Positions 17,849-26,316 of a stretch of DNA of 64,000 bases are shown piece after piece. The position numbers were made by a program, and so were the translations under genes. The stretch spans positions 2,976,001-3,040,000 of the forward strand of contig NZ_CP049838.1 in NCBI RefSeq assembly GCF_013085465.1. Direction: 5' to 3'. Under the pieces are notes generated by a model, which was not told the DNA's origin, ran no database searches, and saw only the letters and a list, made by a program, of their open reading frames with translations. Positions within the stretch are counted from its first letter, which is position 1, and each line of letters opens with the position of its first letter. Source of the stretch: Streptomyces asoensis (GTDB taxonomy: Bacteria; Actinomycetota; Actinomycetes; Streptomycetales; Streptomycetaceae).

Positions 17849-19009
17849 ATGAGCCCGCTTAATCTCGACGACTTCACCGATCTGATCGAGCGCCCCGACG
17901 GTGGGGTGCGCCGCGACGCGGAGGCGCGCCGGGAACGTCAGATCGTGCCGCCCGGATCGCTGGGGCGCCTGGACGACCTGGGTGAGTGGCTGGCGGCGGC
18001 ACAGGGCTCGTCGCCCGTGCGGCCGGTCGAGCGGCCGCGGGTGGTGCTGTTCGCCGGCGACCACGGCATCGCCGAGCTCGGCGTCTCCGCCCGACCGGCG
18101 GGCAGCGCCTCGGAGTTGGTGCGGGAGGTCATCGAGGGCGGCCGTCCGGTCTCCGTGCTCGCCCGCCGCCTCGGCGTGCCCGTGCGCGTCGTGGACATGG
18201 CGCTGGACTGCGATCCGGACACGTTCCCCGAGGACGTCGTACGGCACCGGGTGCGGCGCGGCAGCGGCCGTATCGACATCGAGGACGCGCTGACGCTCGA
18301 GGAGGCCGAGGCGGCCTTCCGGGCGGGCGTGGCCGTCGCGGACGAGGAGGCCGACTCCGGCACGGACCTGGTCGTGCTCGGCGACATCAGCGTCGGCGGG
18401 ACGACGGCCGCGGGTGCGCTGGTGGCCGCGCTGTGCGGGACCGACGCGTCCGTGGTGACCGGGCGGGGCGGCGAGGCGATCGACGACCTGGCGTGGATGC
18501 GCAAGTGCGCGGCCGTCCGGGACGCGCTCAGGCGGGCGCGGCCGGTGCTCGGGGAGCAGTTGCAACTGCTGGCGACGGTGGGCGGGGCCGACCTCGCCGC
18601 CATGACGGGCTTTCTGCTCCAGTGCGCGGTACGGAAGTTGCCCGTCGTGCTGGACGGCGTGGTGGCGGCCGCCTGTGCGCTCGTCGGGCAGCGGGTCGCG
18701 TTCCGGGCGCCGGACTGGTGGCTGGCCGCGCACAAGAGCGGTGAACCGGGACAGGCGAAGGCACTCGATCGGATGGCCCTGGAACCGCTGCTGGACCAGG
18801 GCGTGAAGGTCGGAGAGGGCGCCGGGGCCCTGCTCGCGCTCCCGTTGGTGCAGGCCGCCGCCGCACTGGCGGCGGAGCTCCCCGAGAAGCCCGAGAAGCC
18901 GGAAGAGCCGGAAGCAGCCGAGGCACCCGGAGCTTCCGAAGCCCTGGAGGCACCCGAAGCCGCCGACGAGCAGCAGCAGGAGAAGCAGGAGAAGCAGGGA
19001 ACGGAGTAG
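17849..19009 (+). CDS. cobT: nicotinate-nucleotide-dimethylbenzimidazole phosphoribosyltransferase
   Basis: CobT makes alpha-ribazole phosphate for the lower ligand of cobalamin. Motifs are PPGSLGRLDDLGEWLA, VVLFAGDHGIAELGVSA, LGDISVGGTTAAGALVAAL, VTGRGG and the catalytic-glutamate region LALPLVQAA. Start ATG 17849 (MSPLNLDDFTDL, 386 aa). The C-terminal 55 residues are an extra low-complexity tail of Glu, Pro, Ala and Gln (EKPEKPEEPEAAEAP and similar) beyond the usual family end. It is probably disordered and recently expanded. Confidence 0.92.
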   Translation: MSPLNLDDFTDLIERPDGGVRRDAEARRERQIVPPGSLGRLDDLGEWLAAAQGSSPVRPVERPRVVLFAGDHGIAELGVSARPAGSASELVREVIEGGRPVSVLARRLGVPVRVVDMALDCDPDTFPEDVVRHRVRRGSGRIDIEDALTLEEAEAAFRAGVAVADEEADSGTDLVVLGDISVGGTTAAGALVAALCGTDASVVTGRGGEAIDDLAWMRKCAAVRDALRRARPVLGEQLQLLATVGGADLAAMTGFLLQCAVRKLPVVLDGVVAAACALVGQRVAFRAPDWWLAAHKSGEPGQAKALDRMALEPLLDQGVKVGEGAGALLALPLVQAAAALAAELPEKPEKPEEPEAAEAPGASEALEAPEAADEQQQEKQEKQGTE

Positions 19010-19081
19010 CTAAGCGGCTTAAAGGGACAGGCGGCGCCAAAAGAGCGGATTCCCTGAAGTGCACCCATATGATCACCGCTC

Positions 19082-20818
19082 ATGGGCAACACCCGGGGCG
19101 CCGCCGCCTTCGCCGTCTGGTACCTGCGTGCCGTCGCGTTCGTCAACTTCCTCAGTGCGGTGTGGGTCTCCCTGGGGCAGGACGTCCGGCGGCACAACCA
19201 GGAGAACCTCTTCACGCCGTATCTGCTGACGGCCGGCTTCGCCTCCGGGGTCTTCACCGCGTTCCTGGCTGTCACGATGCGGCGGCGCAAACGGGCCGCG
19301 TGGATCCTGAACCTCGGTCTGAGCGGGGCGTTCCTGGGGCTGTTCACGCCGGCCATGGTGTTCCCGGAGGTCCGGCGGCACCCGCAGAACTGGGTCTCGC
19401 TCGCGCTGACCGCCGCCTTCGTCGTGGCGTTGCTCGCCGGCCGGCGGGAGTTCTACGCGAAGGGCGACCGGTCCAATCCGAGGCTCGCGGCGGCCGTCGG
19501 CGCCGGCGGGCTGCTGGGCGCCTCGCTGCTGGCCGCGCTGCTGGTGACGGTCACCAACCGGGCGTCCGCCCCCTCCACCTTCCTCGAACGCTGGCGCTAC
19601 GGCACGCTGCGGCTCGTCTCCGTGGCGGGCGACGAGTACCACGTCCCCGGGATCGCCCCGCCCACCTGGGTCGACGTCGCCGTCAACGTGCTGAGCACCG
19701 CGCTCGTCCTCGCCGTGCTGTACGCCGCGTTCCGCTCCCGGCGGGCCGTCGACCCGCTCACCGAGGACGACGAGAAACGGCTGCGGGAGCTCCTCGACCG
19801 GCACGGTGAGCGGGACTCGCTCGGTTACTTCGCGCTGCGGCGGGAGAAGAGCGTGTGCTGGTCGCCGACCGGGAAGGCGGCCGTCGCCTACCGCGTCGTC
19901 GGCGGGGTGTCACTGGCGTCCGGGGACCCGCTCGGGGATCCCGAGGCCTGGCCGGGGGCGATCGGGCCGTGGCTCGCCGAGGCGCGGGCGCACGGGTGGA
20001 TCCCGGCGGTGATGGGCGCGAGCGAGGAGGCCGGGACCGTGTACGCCCGGCACGGGCTGGACGCGCTGGAGCTCGGCGACGAGGCCCTGGTCGAGGTCGC
20101 CGAGTTCACCCTCGAGGGGCGGGCCATGCGGACCGTCCGGCAGGCCTGCAACCGGATCCGCCGGGCCGGGTACACGGTGCGGGTACGACGGCACGAGGAC
20201 ATCCCGGCCGACGAGATGACGTCCCTGCTCCGGCGCGCCGACGACTGGCGCGACGGGGCCACCGAGCGCGGGTTCAGCATGGCGCTGGGGCGACTCGGGG
20301 ACCCGGAGGACGGCCGCTGCGTGATGCTGGAGTGCGCCGACGCCGACGGTGAACTGCGGGCCCTGCTCTCCTTCGTGCCCTGGGGACCGCACGGGCTCTC
20401 CCTCGACCTGATGCGGCGGGACCGCGACTGCGACAACGGGCTGATGGAGTTCATGGTCATCGAACTGCTCCGGCACGCCCGCGAGGAGCGGGACGACCGG
20501 GCGGCCCGGATCACGCAGGTCTCGCTGAACTTCGCCGTGTTCCGCTCGGTCTTCGAAAGGGGCGCGCGCCTCGGCGCCGGACCGGTGCTGAGGCTGTGGC
20601 GGTCGCTGCTCTGCTTCTTCTCCCGCTGGTGGCAGATCGAGTCGCTGTACCGCGCCAACGCCAAGTACCGGCCCATCTGGGAGCCCCGTTTCCTGCTCTT
20701 CGAGAAGAGCGCCGACCTGCCCCGCATCGGTGTCGCGTCGGCGCGGGCGGAGGGGTTCCTGGAGGCGCCGGGGCTGCCGAAGTGGCTGCGCCGGGGGCGT
20801 CTGGAGACGCACCGGTGA
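19082..20818 (+). CDS. DUF2156 / phosphatidylglycerol lysyltransferase-like membrane protein
   Basis: The 578-residue protein has about five N-terminal membrane helices (10-230) followed by a GNAT-like DUF2156 domain (240-540), with RREKSVCWSPTGKAAVAYRVVGGVSLASGDPLGDP and VMGASEEAGTVYARHGL. This is the catalytic region of MprF-type enzymes that transfer an amino acid from aminoacyl-tRNA to phosphatidylglycerol. Only the short flippase-less form is present. The specific amino acid is unknown. Its TGA overlaps the GTG of the next gene, so the two form an operon. Confidence 0.82.
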   Translation: MGNTRGAAAFAVWYLRAVAFVNFLSAVWVSLGQDVRRHNQENLFTPYLLTAGFASGVFTAFLAVTMRRRKRAAWILNLGLSGAFLGLFTPAMVFPEVRRHPQNWVSLALTAAFVVALLAGRREFYAKGDRSNPRLAAAVGAGGLLGASLLAALLVTVTNRASAPSTFLERWRYGTLRLVSVAGDEYHVPGIAPPTWVDVAVNVLSTALVLAVLYAAFRSRRAVDPLTEDDEKRLRELLDRHGERDSLGYFALRREKSVCWSPTGKAAVAYRVVGGVSLASGDPLGDPEAWPGAIGPWLAEARAHGWIPAVMGASEEAGTVYARHGLDALELGDEALVEVAEFTLEGRAMRTVRQACNRIRRAGYTVRVRRHEDIPADEMTSLLRRADDWRDGATERGFSMALGRLGDPEDGRCVMLECADADGELRALLSFVPWGPHGLSLDLMRRDRDCDNGLMEFMVIELLRHAREERDDRAARITQVSLNFAVFRSVFERGARLGAGPVLRLWRSLLCFFSRWWQIESLYRANAKYRPIWEPRFLLFEKSADLPRIGVASARAEGFLEAPGLPKWLRRGRLETHR

Positions 20819-21648
20819 ACGCGGTCGCCCGCGGGGCCCGCGCCGAATGGAAACCGCTGTACGAGGCCGTGCGCGACCCCTGGGCGCGGCGGCGGTGGCG
20901 GGCGGTCCCGATGACCCTCGGGGCGGTGTGTCTGACGTCGGTGACCCAGGTCGTGCAGAACCGGTCGTGGGGCTACGGTCCGGTCCAGGCCCTCGGAGCG
21001 GTACGGGCCGAGGACCCGCTCGGGCTCGCCCTGCTGCGCACTCCGCTGTCCCTGTTCGTGCCCGCGCTGGACCTGCCGGTCTGGGGCGCCCTCGCACAGA
21101 TCCTGCTGGTGTTCGGGATCGCGGAGCTCTGCCTGGGCTGGTGGCGGACCCTCGTCATCGCCTACGCCGCCACGCTCGCGGGCACCCTGTACGCGCGCGT
21201 GGGCATCGCCCTCGGCCCCGGCAGCCCGCTCGGCCTGCCCGCCGCCGACGCCCGGATCGTGGACACCGGCCCGTCGGCGGCCGTGGTCGGCCTCGCGGTG
21301 TTCCTGGGCTGGCGCTACCGCGCGTACGTGACGGCGGCGGCGGTGATCGTCGCGATGGTGGTGGAGGTACTGCTGAAGGACAACCTGGCGGGCAAGGAGC
21401 ATCTGGCGGCGATCGCGGCGGTAGTGGTGCTGTGCGCGGTGGCGGAGATCCGCGGGCGCACCCGAGGGCCGGGGCGGCCCGCCCGGGGGCCGCGGGGCGG
21501 TACGGGTGCACGGCTGCGCCGGGGGACGCGGGGCGGTACCGGTCCGCGGCCGCGCCGCGGGGCGCGATCGGCCACGAAGCCCCGCAGCCGCCGTACGGCC
21601 CACGCACCCGGTCCGGACCGGGCCCCTCAGTTCCGCTCCTCGGACTGA
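20815..21648 (+). CDS. polytopic membrane protein, rhomboid-like fold
   Basis: The 277-residue protein starts at GTG 20815, overlapping the upstream stop by 4 nt. It has about six membrane helices (30-215), including LGLALLRTPLSLFVPALDLPVW and GTLYARVGIALGPG. The pattern resembles the Rhomboid_2-like family of actinobacteria, but I see no obvious catalytic Ser-His pair. The last 65 residues are an Arg/Gly-rich basic tail with repeats (RGGTGARLRRGTRGGTG). Its final 22 nt overlap tail-to-tail with the gene on the other strand. It probably works with the lipid-modifying enzyme upstream. Confidence 0.75.
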   Translation: MNAVARGARAEWKPLYEAVRDPWARRRWRAVPMTLGAVCLTSVTQVVQNRSWGYGPVQALGAVRAEDPLGLALLRTPLSLFVPALDLPVWGALAQILLVFGIAELCLGWWRTLVIAYAATLAGTLYARVGIALGPGSPLGLPAADARIVDTGPSAAVVGLAVFLGWRYRAYVTAAAVIVAMVVEVLLKDNLAGKEHLAAIAAVVVLCAVAEIRGRTRGPGRPARGPRGGTGARLRRGTRGGTGPRPRRGARSATKPRSRRTAHAPGPDRAPQFRSSD

Positions 21649-22391
21649 GCGAGCTCCGCGGTCGTCTTCCCGCCCAGCCAGTCCCCCACCATCCGGCGCG
21701 GCCCGGCCCAGCGGCGGTCGTGGCGGTAGGCCCGCAGCACCGCCTTCGCCCGGGCGCGCGGCCGCCGCCGGTAGAACCGGCGGGCCCACGGCGAGCCGGG
21801 CCGGGCCACCCGTACCAGGCCCACCAGCCCGAGGAACGGGATGAAGACACTGAACACGGCCATCTTGGCCTTGCCCTTGCTCAGCACGGCCAGGGAGAAC
21901 GCGAAGTTGAGCACGACGGTCGAGATGACACCGCCCCGGTCCTGGAGCTCGTCCTGGCTCATGTCGTTGACCCCGAACGGCGAGAAGCCCACCAGCAGCA
22001 GCCCGACCAGCGCCGCCGTCAGGACCACGGCCTCCACGCTCTTGCGGCCCGCCTCCGTCCAGTAGACGTCGTCGAGATGCAGGATCAGCGCGAACTCGTC
22101 GAGGACCAGGCCCGTGCCGATGCCGAAGACCACCGCGAAGGCGCCCGCCCCGAAGCCGTGCCGGCCGCTCGCCACCGCGCCGAAGCCGCCCGCGACGGTC
22201 AGCACGACGCCGGGGACCACGTGGTGGATGTGCACCCCGCCGGAGCTGATGTTGCCGAAGGGGCCCTTGCCCGCCCGGATGAGGCGCGTGATGACCCGGG
22301 TGATCAGGAAGGTGAGGACCATCGCGGTCAGGGCGATGAGCAGCGGGACCTTGCCCGGTTCGACGATGTTGCGCTGCACCCACTGGCCCAT
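21627..22391 (-). CDS. integral membrane protein of unknown function (254 aa)
   Basis: About six hydrophobic helices lie between residues 15 and 195. The second carries ISSGGVHIHHVVPGVVL, a His cluster at the membrane face that could bind a metal. LVLDEFALILHLDDVYWTEAGRKSVEAVVL follows, with conserved-looking Asp, Glu and His. The C-terminal 60 residues are basic and cytoplasmic. The gene is convergent with and overlaps the preceding membrane-protein gene. I recognise an actinobacterial hypothetical family but no function. Confidence 0.78.
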   Translation of the reverse strand: MGQWVQRNIVEPGKVPLLIALTAMVLTFLITRVITRLIRAGKGPFGNISSGGVHIHHVVPGVVLTVAGGFGAVASGRHGFGAGAFAVVFGIGTGLVLDEFALILHLDDVYWTEAGRKSVEAVVLTAALVGLLLVGFSPFGVNDMSQDELQDRGGVISTVVLNFAFSLAVLSKGKAKMAVFSVFIPFLGLVGLVRVARPGSPWARRFYRRRPRARAKAVLRAYRHDRRWAGPRRMVGDWLGGKTTAELAQSEERN

Positions 22392-22458
22392 GTCACCAGT
22401 CTCCCGGGGCGGGGGGTGGGCTGCCTCGTGGACGGGGCGTCCGGGCTAGTCTGCCGCC

Positions 22459-23304
22459 GTGTCCACGACCTCGCCCTTCGACGGCCTCCGCTTCGCCTTC
22501 GGCACCCTCACCGTGCTCCCGGTCCGGGTGACCCGCTGGGACCGGGAGGCCGCGCGCGGGGGCATGCTCAACGCCCCCGTGGTCGGGCTGGTCGTCGGCG
22601 GCTGCGCGGCCGGGCTCGGCCTGCTGCTGCTGTACCTGGGCGCGAGCCCGCTGCTCGCCGCCGTCGCCTCCGCCGCCGTGCCCGCGGTCCTCACCCGCGG
22701 TCTGCACCTGGACGGGCTGGCCGACACCGCGGACGGACTCGGCAGCGGCAAGCCCGCCGAGGACGCGCTACGGATCATGAAGCAGTCCGACATCGGCCCG
22801 TTCGGCGTGCTCACGCTCGTCCTCGTGCTGCTCGCCCAGGTGGCCGCGCTGACACAGCTCTACGACACCTCGTGGGCGCTGGGCGCGGTGGCCGCCGTCG
22901 TCTCGGCGGCCACCGCCCGGCTCGCGCTGACCCTGGCGGCACGCGCCGGGGTGCCGGCCGCGCGGCCGGAAGGGCTGGGGGCGGCGGTCGCCGGTGTGGC
23001 CCCGGGGCGGGGCGCGGTGCTCGTCGCGGTCGCCGTCACGCTGGCGGCGGCGGTCGCGGGAGCGTGGTGCGGACCGTACGAGGGCGGCGTCGTCGTCCTG
23101 ATCGGGCACGTCGAGCCGGGCGCCCTGTTCGAGCCGTACGACGCCGTCCAGCCGGCGCTCGCGGTCCTCGCCGCCCTGGGCGTCGCCGAACTGCTGCTGC
23201 GGCACTGCGTGCGGCGCTTCGGCGGGGTCACCGGGGACGTCTTCGGCGGCCTGGCGGAGACGGCGGCGACCACCGCGCTCGTGGTGTTCTGCCTGGGCCG
23301 TTAG
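22459..23304 (+). CDS. cobS: adenosylcobinamide-GDP ribazoletransferase (cobalamin synthase)
   Basis: CobS joins AdoCbi-GDP (made by CobU) with alpha-ribazole (from the CobT product) in the membrane to complete cobalamin. The 281-residue protein has several membrane helices and the family signature RGLHLDGLADTADGLGSGKPAEDALRIMKQSDIGPFGV (about 76-113), whose acidic residues bind Mg2+. GTG start at 22459. cobU, cobT and cobS lie within 8 kb but are separated by unrelated genes. No cobalamin riboswitch is apparent upstream. Confidence 0.92.
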   Translation: MSTTSPFDGLRFAFGTLTVLPVRVTRWDREAARGGMLNAPVVGLVVGGCAAGLGLLLLYLGASPLLAAVASAAVPAVLTRGLHLDGLADTADGLGSGKPAEDALRIMKQSDIGPFGVLTLVLVLLAQVAALTQLYDTSWALGAVAAVVSAATARLALTLAARAGVPAARPEGLGAAVAGVAPGRGAVLVAVAVTLAAAVAGAWCGPYEGGVVVLIGHVEPGALFEPYDAVQPALAVLAALGVAELLLRHCVRRFGGVTGDVFGGLAETAATTALVVFCLGR

Positions 23305-23308
23305 ACGG

Positions 23309-24130
23309 CTAACAGGCTTCCCGCCACACCCCCAGCTCGTACTTCTTCAGCAGTGAACTCAGGCGCAGCCGACGGGAGTCGGCGCAGAACTCGCTCGTGG
23401 GAAGTTCGTACTCGACGTGGAAGACGGCCTTGCCCGCCTCGATGAAGGGGGTCAGGTCCGCGCACTCGTCGTACTGGGCGCACTGTTCGTTGACCGCGAA
23501 GTCGAAGTCGTCGACGAGTTCGGGGATCTGGTCGAGGTCGTTCTTCAGTCCGACCGACATGCCCCGGTCGTGGGCGAGTTCGGCGATGAGGCGGTTGTAG
23601 CGGAGCTGATCGGCGGCCTCGACCGGGAAGCCGGTGGTGTTCTTGTAGCCGTCCATGTTGTCCGGCTCGACCGCGTCGAAGCCCTTCTCGCGGCACATGT
23701 CGAGACGGGCCGCCATCAGGGGTTCCAGGACGTCCAACGCGCGGATGTCGAGCCAGCGTTCGCCCTCCCAGCCGTTGCCCTTGCCGATCACGGACGCGGG
23801 GAACTTCGCCGCGTCGGGGCGCCAGTCCTCCCAGGCGCCGGTGGAGAGGTAGCAGATGACCTTGCGGCCGTCGTCGTGCAGGCCGGCGACCGTGGCCGCG
23901 GTGTGGTCGAAGCCGTCGATGTCGTAGACCGGCACGTCGACGGCGGTGTCCAGACGGCCGCTCAGCTGCCACTGCCAGTCGATACCGGGAGCCGGCTGCC
24001 AGATCCTGCCGTCCGTCGCCTCGACGCCCGCCTCGTCGTCCGGTTGCTCGTCCCGGCCACCGTCCGGCGCGGAGGCACAGCCCGTCAGCAGCAGGGCGAG
24101 CAGGGGCAGCAGCGGGATCGGGCGTCTCAC
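23309..24130 (-). CDS. lipoprotein endo-alpha-1,4-polygalactosaminidase-like glycosidase (GH114/TM1410)
   Basis: The 273-residue protein has an N-terminal signal with lipobox LLLTGC (Cys18), so it should be lipid-anchored outside the cell. The body is a TIM-barrel of the GH114 type: DVPVYDIDGFDHTAATVAGL, KVICYLSTGAWEDWRPDA, GFDAVEPDNMDGYKNTTGFP with probable catalytic acids, and GLKNDLDQIPELVDDFDFAVNEQC. Substrates in the family are galactosamine polymers; the natural target here is unknown. It ends 4 nt from cobS on the opposite strand and is divergent from pepA. Confidence 0.87.
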   Translation of the reverse strand: MRRPIPLLPLLALLLTGCASAPDGGRDEQPDDEAGVEATDGRIWQPAPGIDWQWQLSGRLDTAVDVPVYDIDGFDHTAATVAGLHDDGRKVICYLSTGAWEDWRPDAAKFPASVIGKGNGWEGERWLDIRALDVLEPLMAARLDMCREKGFDAVEPDNMDGYKNTTGFPVEAADQLRYNRLIAELAHDRGMSVGLKNDLDQIPELVDDFDFAVNEQCAQYDECADLTPFIEAGKAVFHVEYELPTSEFCADSRRLRLSSLLKKYELGVWREAC

Positions 24131-24484
24131 CGGGCGGGCTCCAGGATGTGCGGCGACGTATCCGACGATGATCGCCCATGTCTCCCGCGGGCCGTCTGCG
24201 CACCCCGACGCACCCCGACCCGAAGGGTGTGACCCGGTTCATGGAGTGCGAGGATCGAGAAGTGGCTACGACGCCACCGACAGGTGAACACGCGCGTGCA
24301 TGAGCGACCGCACACGCACGCGTACGCTCATTCCGGGATCCGCCACGCCGGTTCGCCGCGCCGGTGAGGCACACCCCCGGATACGACCGCACCCACGACC
24401 CGGATCTAGGGTCGGCTGTCGGGCCCGGTCGACCCACACATTCCGGCCACCGCAACTCCACATCGGAAGCGAGATTTCACCACC
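24131..24484. promoter_or_regulatory. divergent intergenic region between GH114 lipoprotein and pepA
   Basis: No gene is supported in this 354-bp stretch, which must carry both promoters. It contains a spaced inverted repeat, ATGAGCG (24300-24306) and CGCTCAT (24325-24331). Nothing else stands out. Confidence 0.4.
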
Positions 24485-26011
24485 GTGACTGCTCTCACTC
24501 TCAGCACCGCCGCGGCGCCCGGCCTCCGGGCCGACGCGATCGTGATCGGTGTCGCCAAGGGCGCGAAAGGCCCGATCGTTGCCCCAGGCGCCGAAGCCGT
24601 CGACAAGGCCTACGACGGCAGGCTCGCCGGCATCCTGGAAACCCTCGGTGCCTCCGGGGCCGAGGGCGAGGTGACCAAGCTGCCCGCGCCGGCCGGTTTC
24701 AAGGCACCGCTCGTGCTCGCGGTGGGGCTCGGCCAGGAGCCCGAGAAGGACGCCGGCTTCGACCCCGAGGCGCTGCGCAAGGCGGCCGGTGCGGCCGCCC
24801 GCACCCTCACCGGCGCCAAGAAGGCCGTCTTCGCCCTGCCGGTGACCGACGCCGCCGACATCGGCGCGATCGGCGAGGGCGTGGTGCTCGGCGCGTACTC
24901 CTTCGACGCGTACAAGCACAACGGCGACGACGCCAAGGCCAAGAACGGCAAGGCGCCGCTCGCCGAGGCCGCCCTGCTCGGCGGGAAGCCGCGCGACGCC
25001 GCCCACAAGGCCGCGGTGCTGCGTGCCGCCGCCGTCGGCGAGGAGCTCAACCGCGCCCGCGACCTGATCAACATGCCGCCGAACGACCTCGACCCCGAGG
25101 CGTTCGCCGCTCTCGCCCAGACGGCGGCCAAGGAGCACGGCATCAAGGTGCAGGTGCTCGACGAGAAGGCCCTCGCCAAGGGCGGCTACGGCGGCATCCT
25201 CGGCGTCGGCTCCGGCTCGGCCTCGGCCCCGCGCCTGGTGAAGCTGTCCTACACCTCCTCCAAGGCCAAGAAGAGCCTCGCCTTCGTCGGCAAGGGCATC
25301 ACCTACGACTCGGGCGGCATCTCGCTGAAGCCGGCCGGGCACAACGAGACGATGAAGTGCGACATGAGCGGTGCCGCGGCGGTCTTCGCCGCGGTCGTCG
25401 CCGCCGCGCGGCTCGGACTCGAGGTGAACGTCACCGGGTGGCTGGCGCTGGCCGAGAACATGCCGTCCGGCTCCGCCACCCGCCCGGGTGACGTGCTGCG
25501 CATGTACAGCGGCAAGACCGTCGAGGTCCTCAACACGGACGCCGAGGGCCGGCTGGTCCTCGCGGACGCGCTGTGGGCGGCCTCCGCGGAGAAGCCGGAC
25601 GCGATCGTCGACGTGGCGACCCTGACCGGCGCGATGATGCTGGCGCTGGGCAGCCGGACCTTCGGGATCATGGCGAACGACGACGCGTTCCGCTCCGCGC
25701 TGCACGAGGCCGCCGAGGAGGTCGGTGAGCCGGCGTGGCCGATGCCGCTGCCGGAGCACCTGCGCAAGGGCATGGACTCCACCGTCGCGGACATCGCCAA
25801 CATGGGTGAGCGGATGGGCGGCGGACTGGTGGCCGGTCTCTTCCTGCGCGAGTTCGTGGGCGAGGGGATCACCTGGGCGCACCTGGACATCGCCGGGCCG
25901 GCGTTCAACGAGGGCGGCCCGTTCGGGTACACGCCCAAGGGTGGCACCGGGACCGCGGTGCGGACGCTGGTGCGGCTGGCCGAGCTGACCGCCTCCGGCG
26001 ATCTCGGCTAG
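24485..26011 (+). CDS. pepA: leucyl aminopeptidase (M17 cytosol aminopeptidase)
   Basis: The 508-residue metallo-exopeptidase of the M17 family removes N-terminal residues from peptides using two metal ions. Metal and active-site motifs are FVGKGITYDSGGISLKPA (Lys and Asp ligands), MKCDMSGAAAVFAA and the family signature VLNTDAEGRLVLADAL. The N-terminal domain (1-170) is the less conserved hexamer-forming part. The start is GTG 24485. It precedes lpd by 305 bp and is probably a separate transcription unit. Confidence 0.95.
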   Translation: MTALTLSTAAAPGLRADAIVIGVAKGAKGPIVAPGAEAVDKAYDGRLAGILETLGASGAEGEVTKLPAPAGFKAPLVLAVGLGQEPEKDAGFDPEALRKAAGAAARTLTGAKKAVFALPVTDAADIGAIGEGVVLGAYSFDAYKHNGDDAKAKNGKAPLAEAALLGGKPRDAAHKAAVLRAAAVGEELNRARDLINMPPNDLDPEAFAALAQTAAKEHGIKVQVLDEKALAKGGYGGILGVGSGSASAPRLVKLSYTSSKAKKSLAFVGKGITYDSGGISLKPAGHNETMKCDMSGAAAVFAAVVAAARLGLEVNVTGWLALAENMPSGSATRPGDVLRMYSGKTVEVLNTDAEGRLVLADALWAASAEKPDAIVDVATLTGAMMLALGSRTFGIMANDDAFRSALHEAAEEVGEPAWPMPLPEHLRKGMDSTVADIANMGERMGGGLVAGLFLREFVGEGITWAHLDIAGPAFNEGGPFGYTPKGGTGTAVRTLVRLAELTASGDLG

Positions 26012-26085
26012 TCCCTCCGGCAGAGGGGGACTGTGCGCCTGGTCACTCGGGTCCGTCCGTCATGTGACGGGTGCGGGCCGAATGT

Positions 26086-26112
26086 GGCCGGTCGCGCAGT
26101 TCCCCGCGCCCC
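26086..26112 (+). repeat. dispersed GC-rich intergenic repeat, copy 1
   Basis: The stretch GGCCGGTCGCGCAGTTCCCC followed by GCGCCCC lies in the 305-bp gap between pepA and lpd. A close copy lies at 33551-33579 downstream of aceE. It is a common non-coding repeat family in Streptomyces genomes. The rest of the gap shows no gene. Confidence 0.5.
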
Positions 26113-26316
26113 TGGGCGGGGCCGGTCCCCCATGCCACAAGTGAGCGTGGGGTGTCTCACACCCCGGCCCCGCGTCTCGTTCGCCTCCCGCAAGTGCGAA
26201 GATGGGCCTCGGCAGGACAGGGCCCCCACCACAGGGCCGAAGAAAGAGCGGCCGGACACCAGCCGCCGGCGGTCAGCGACGACCGGCGCACGGCGCACAT
26301 GCATGGAGGACGTGAC

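Noticed and set aside
19888..22383. 831-residue minus-strand open frame
   Set aside because: Shadow of three recognised membrane-protein genes; no protein-like domains.
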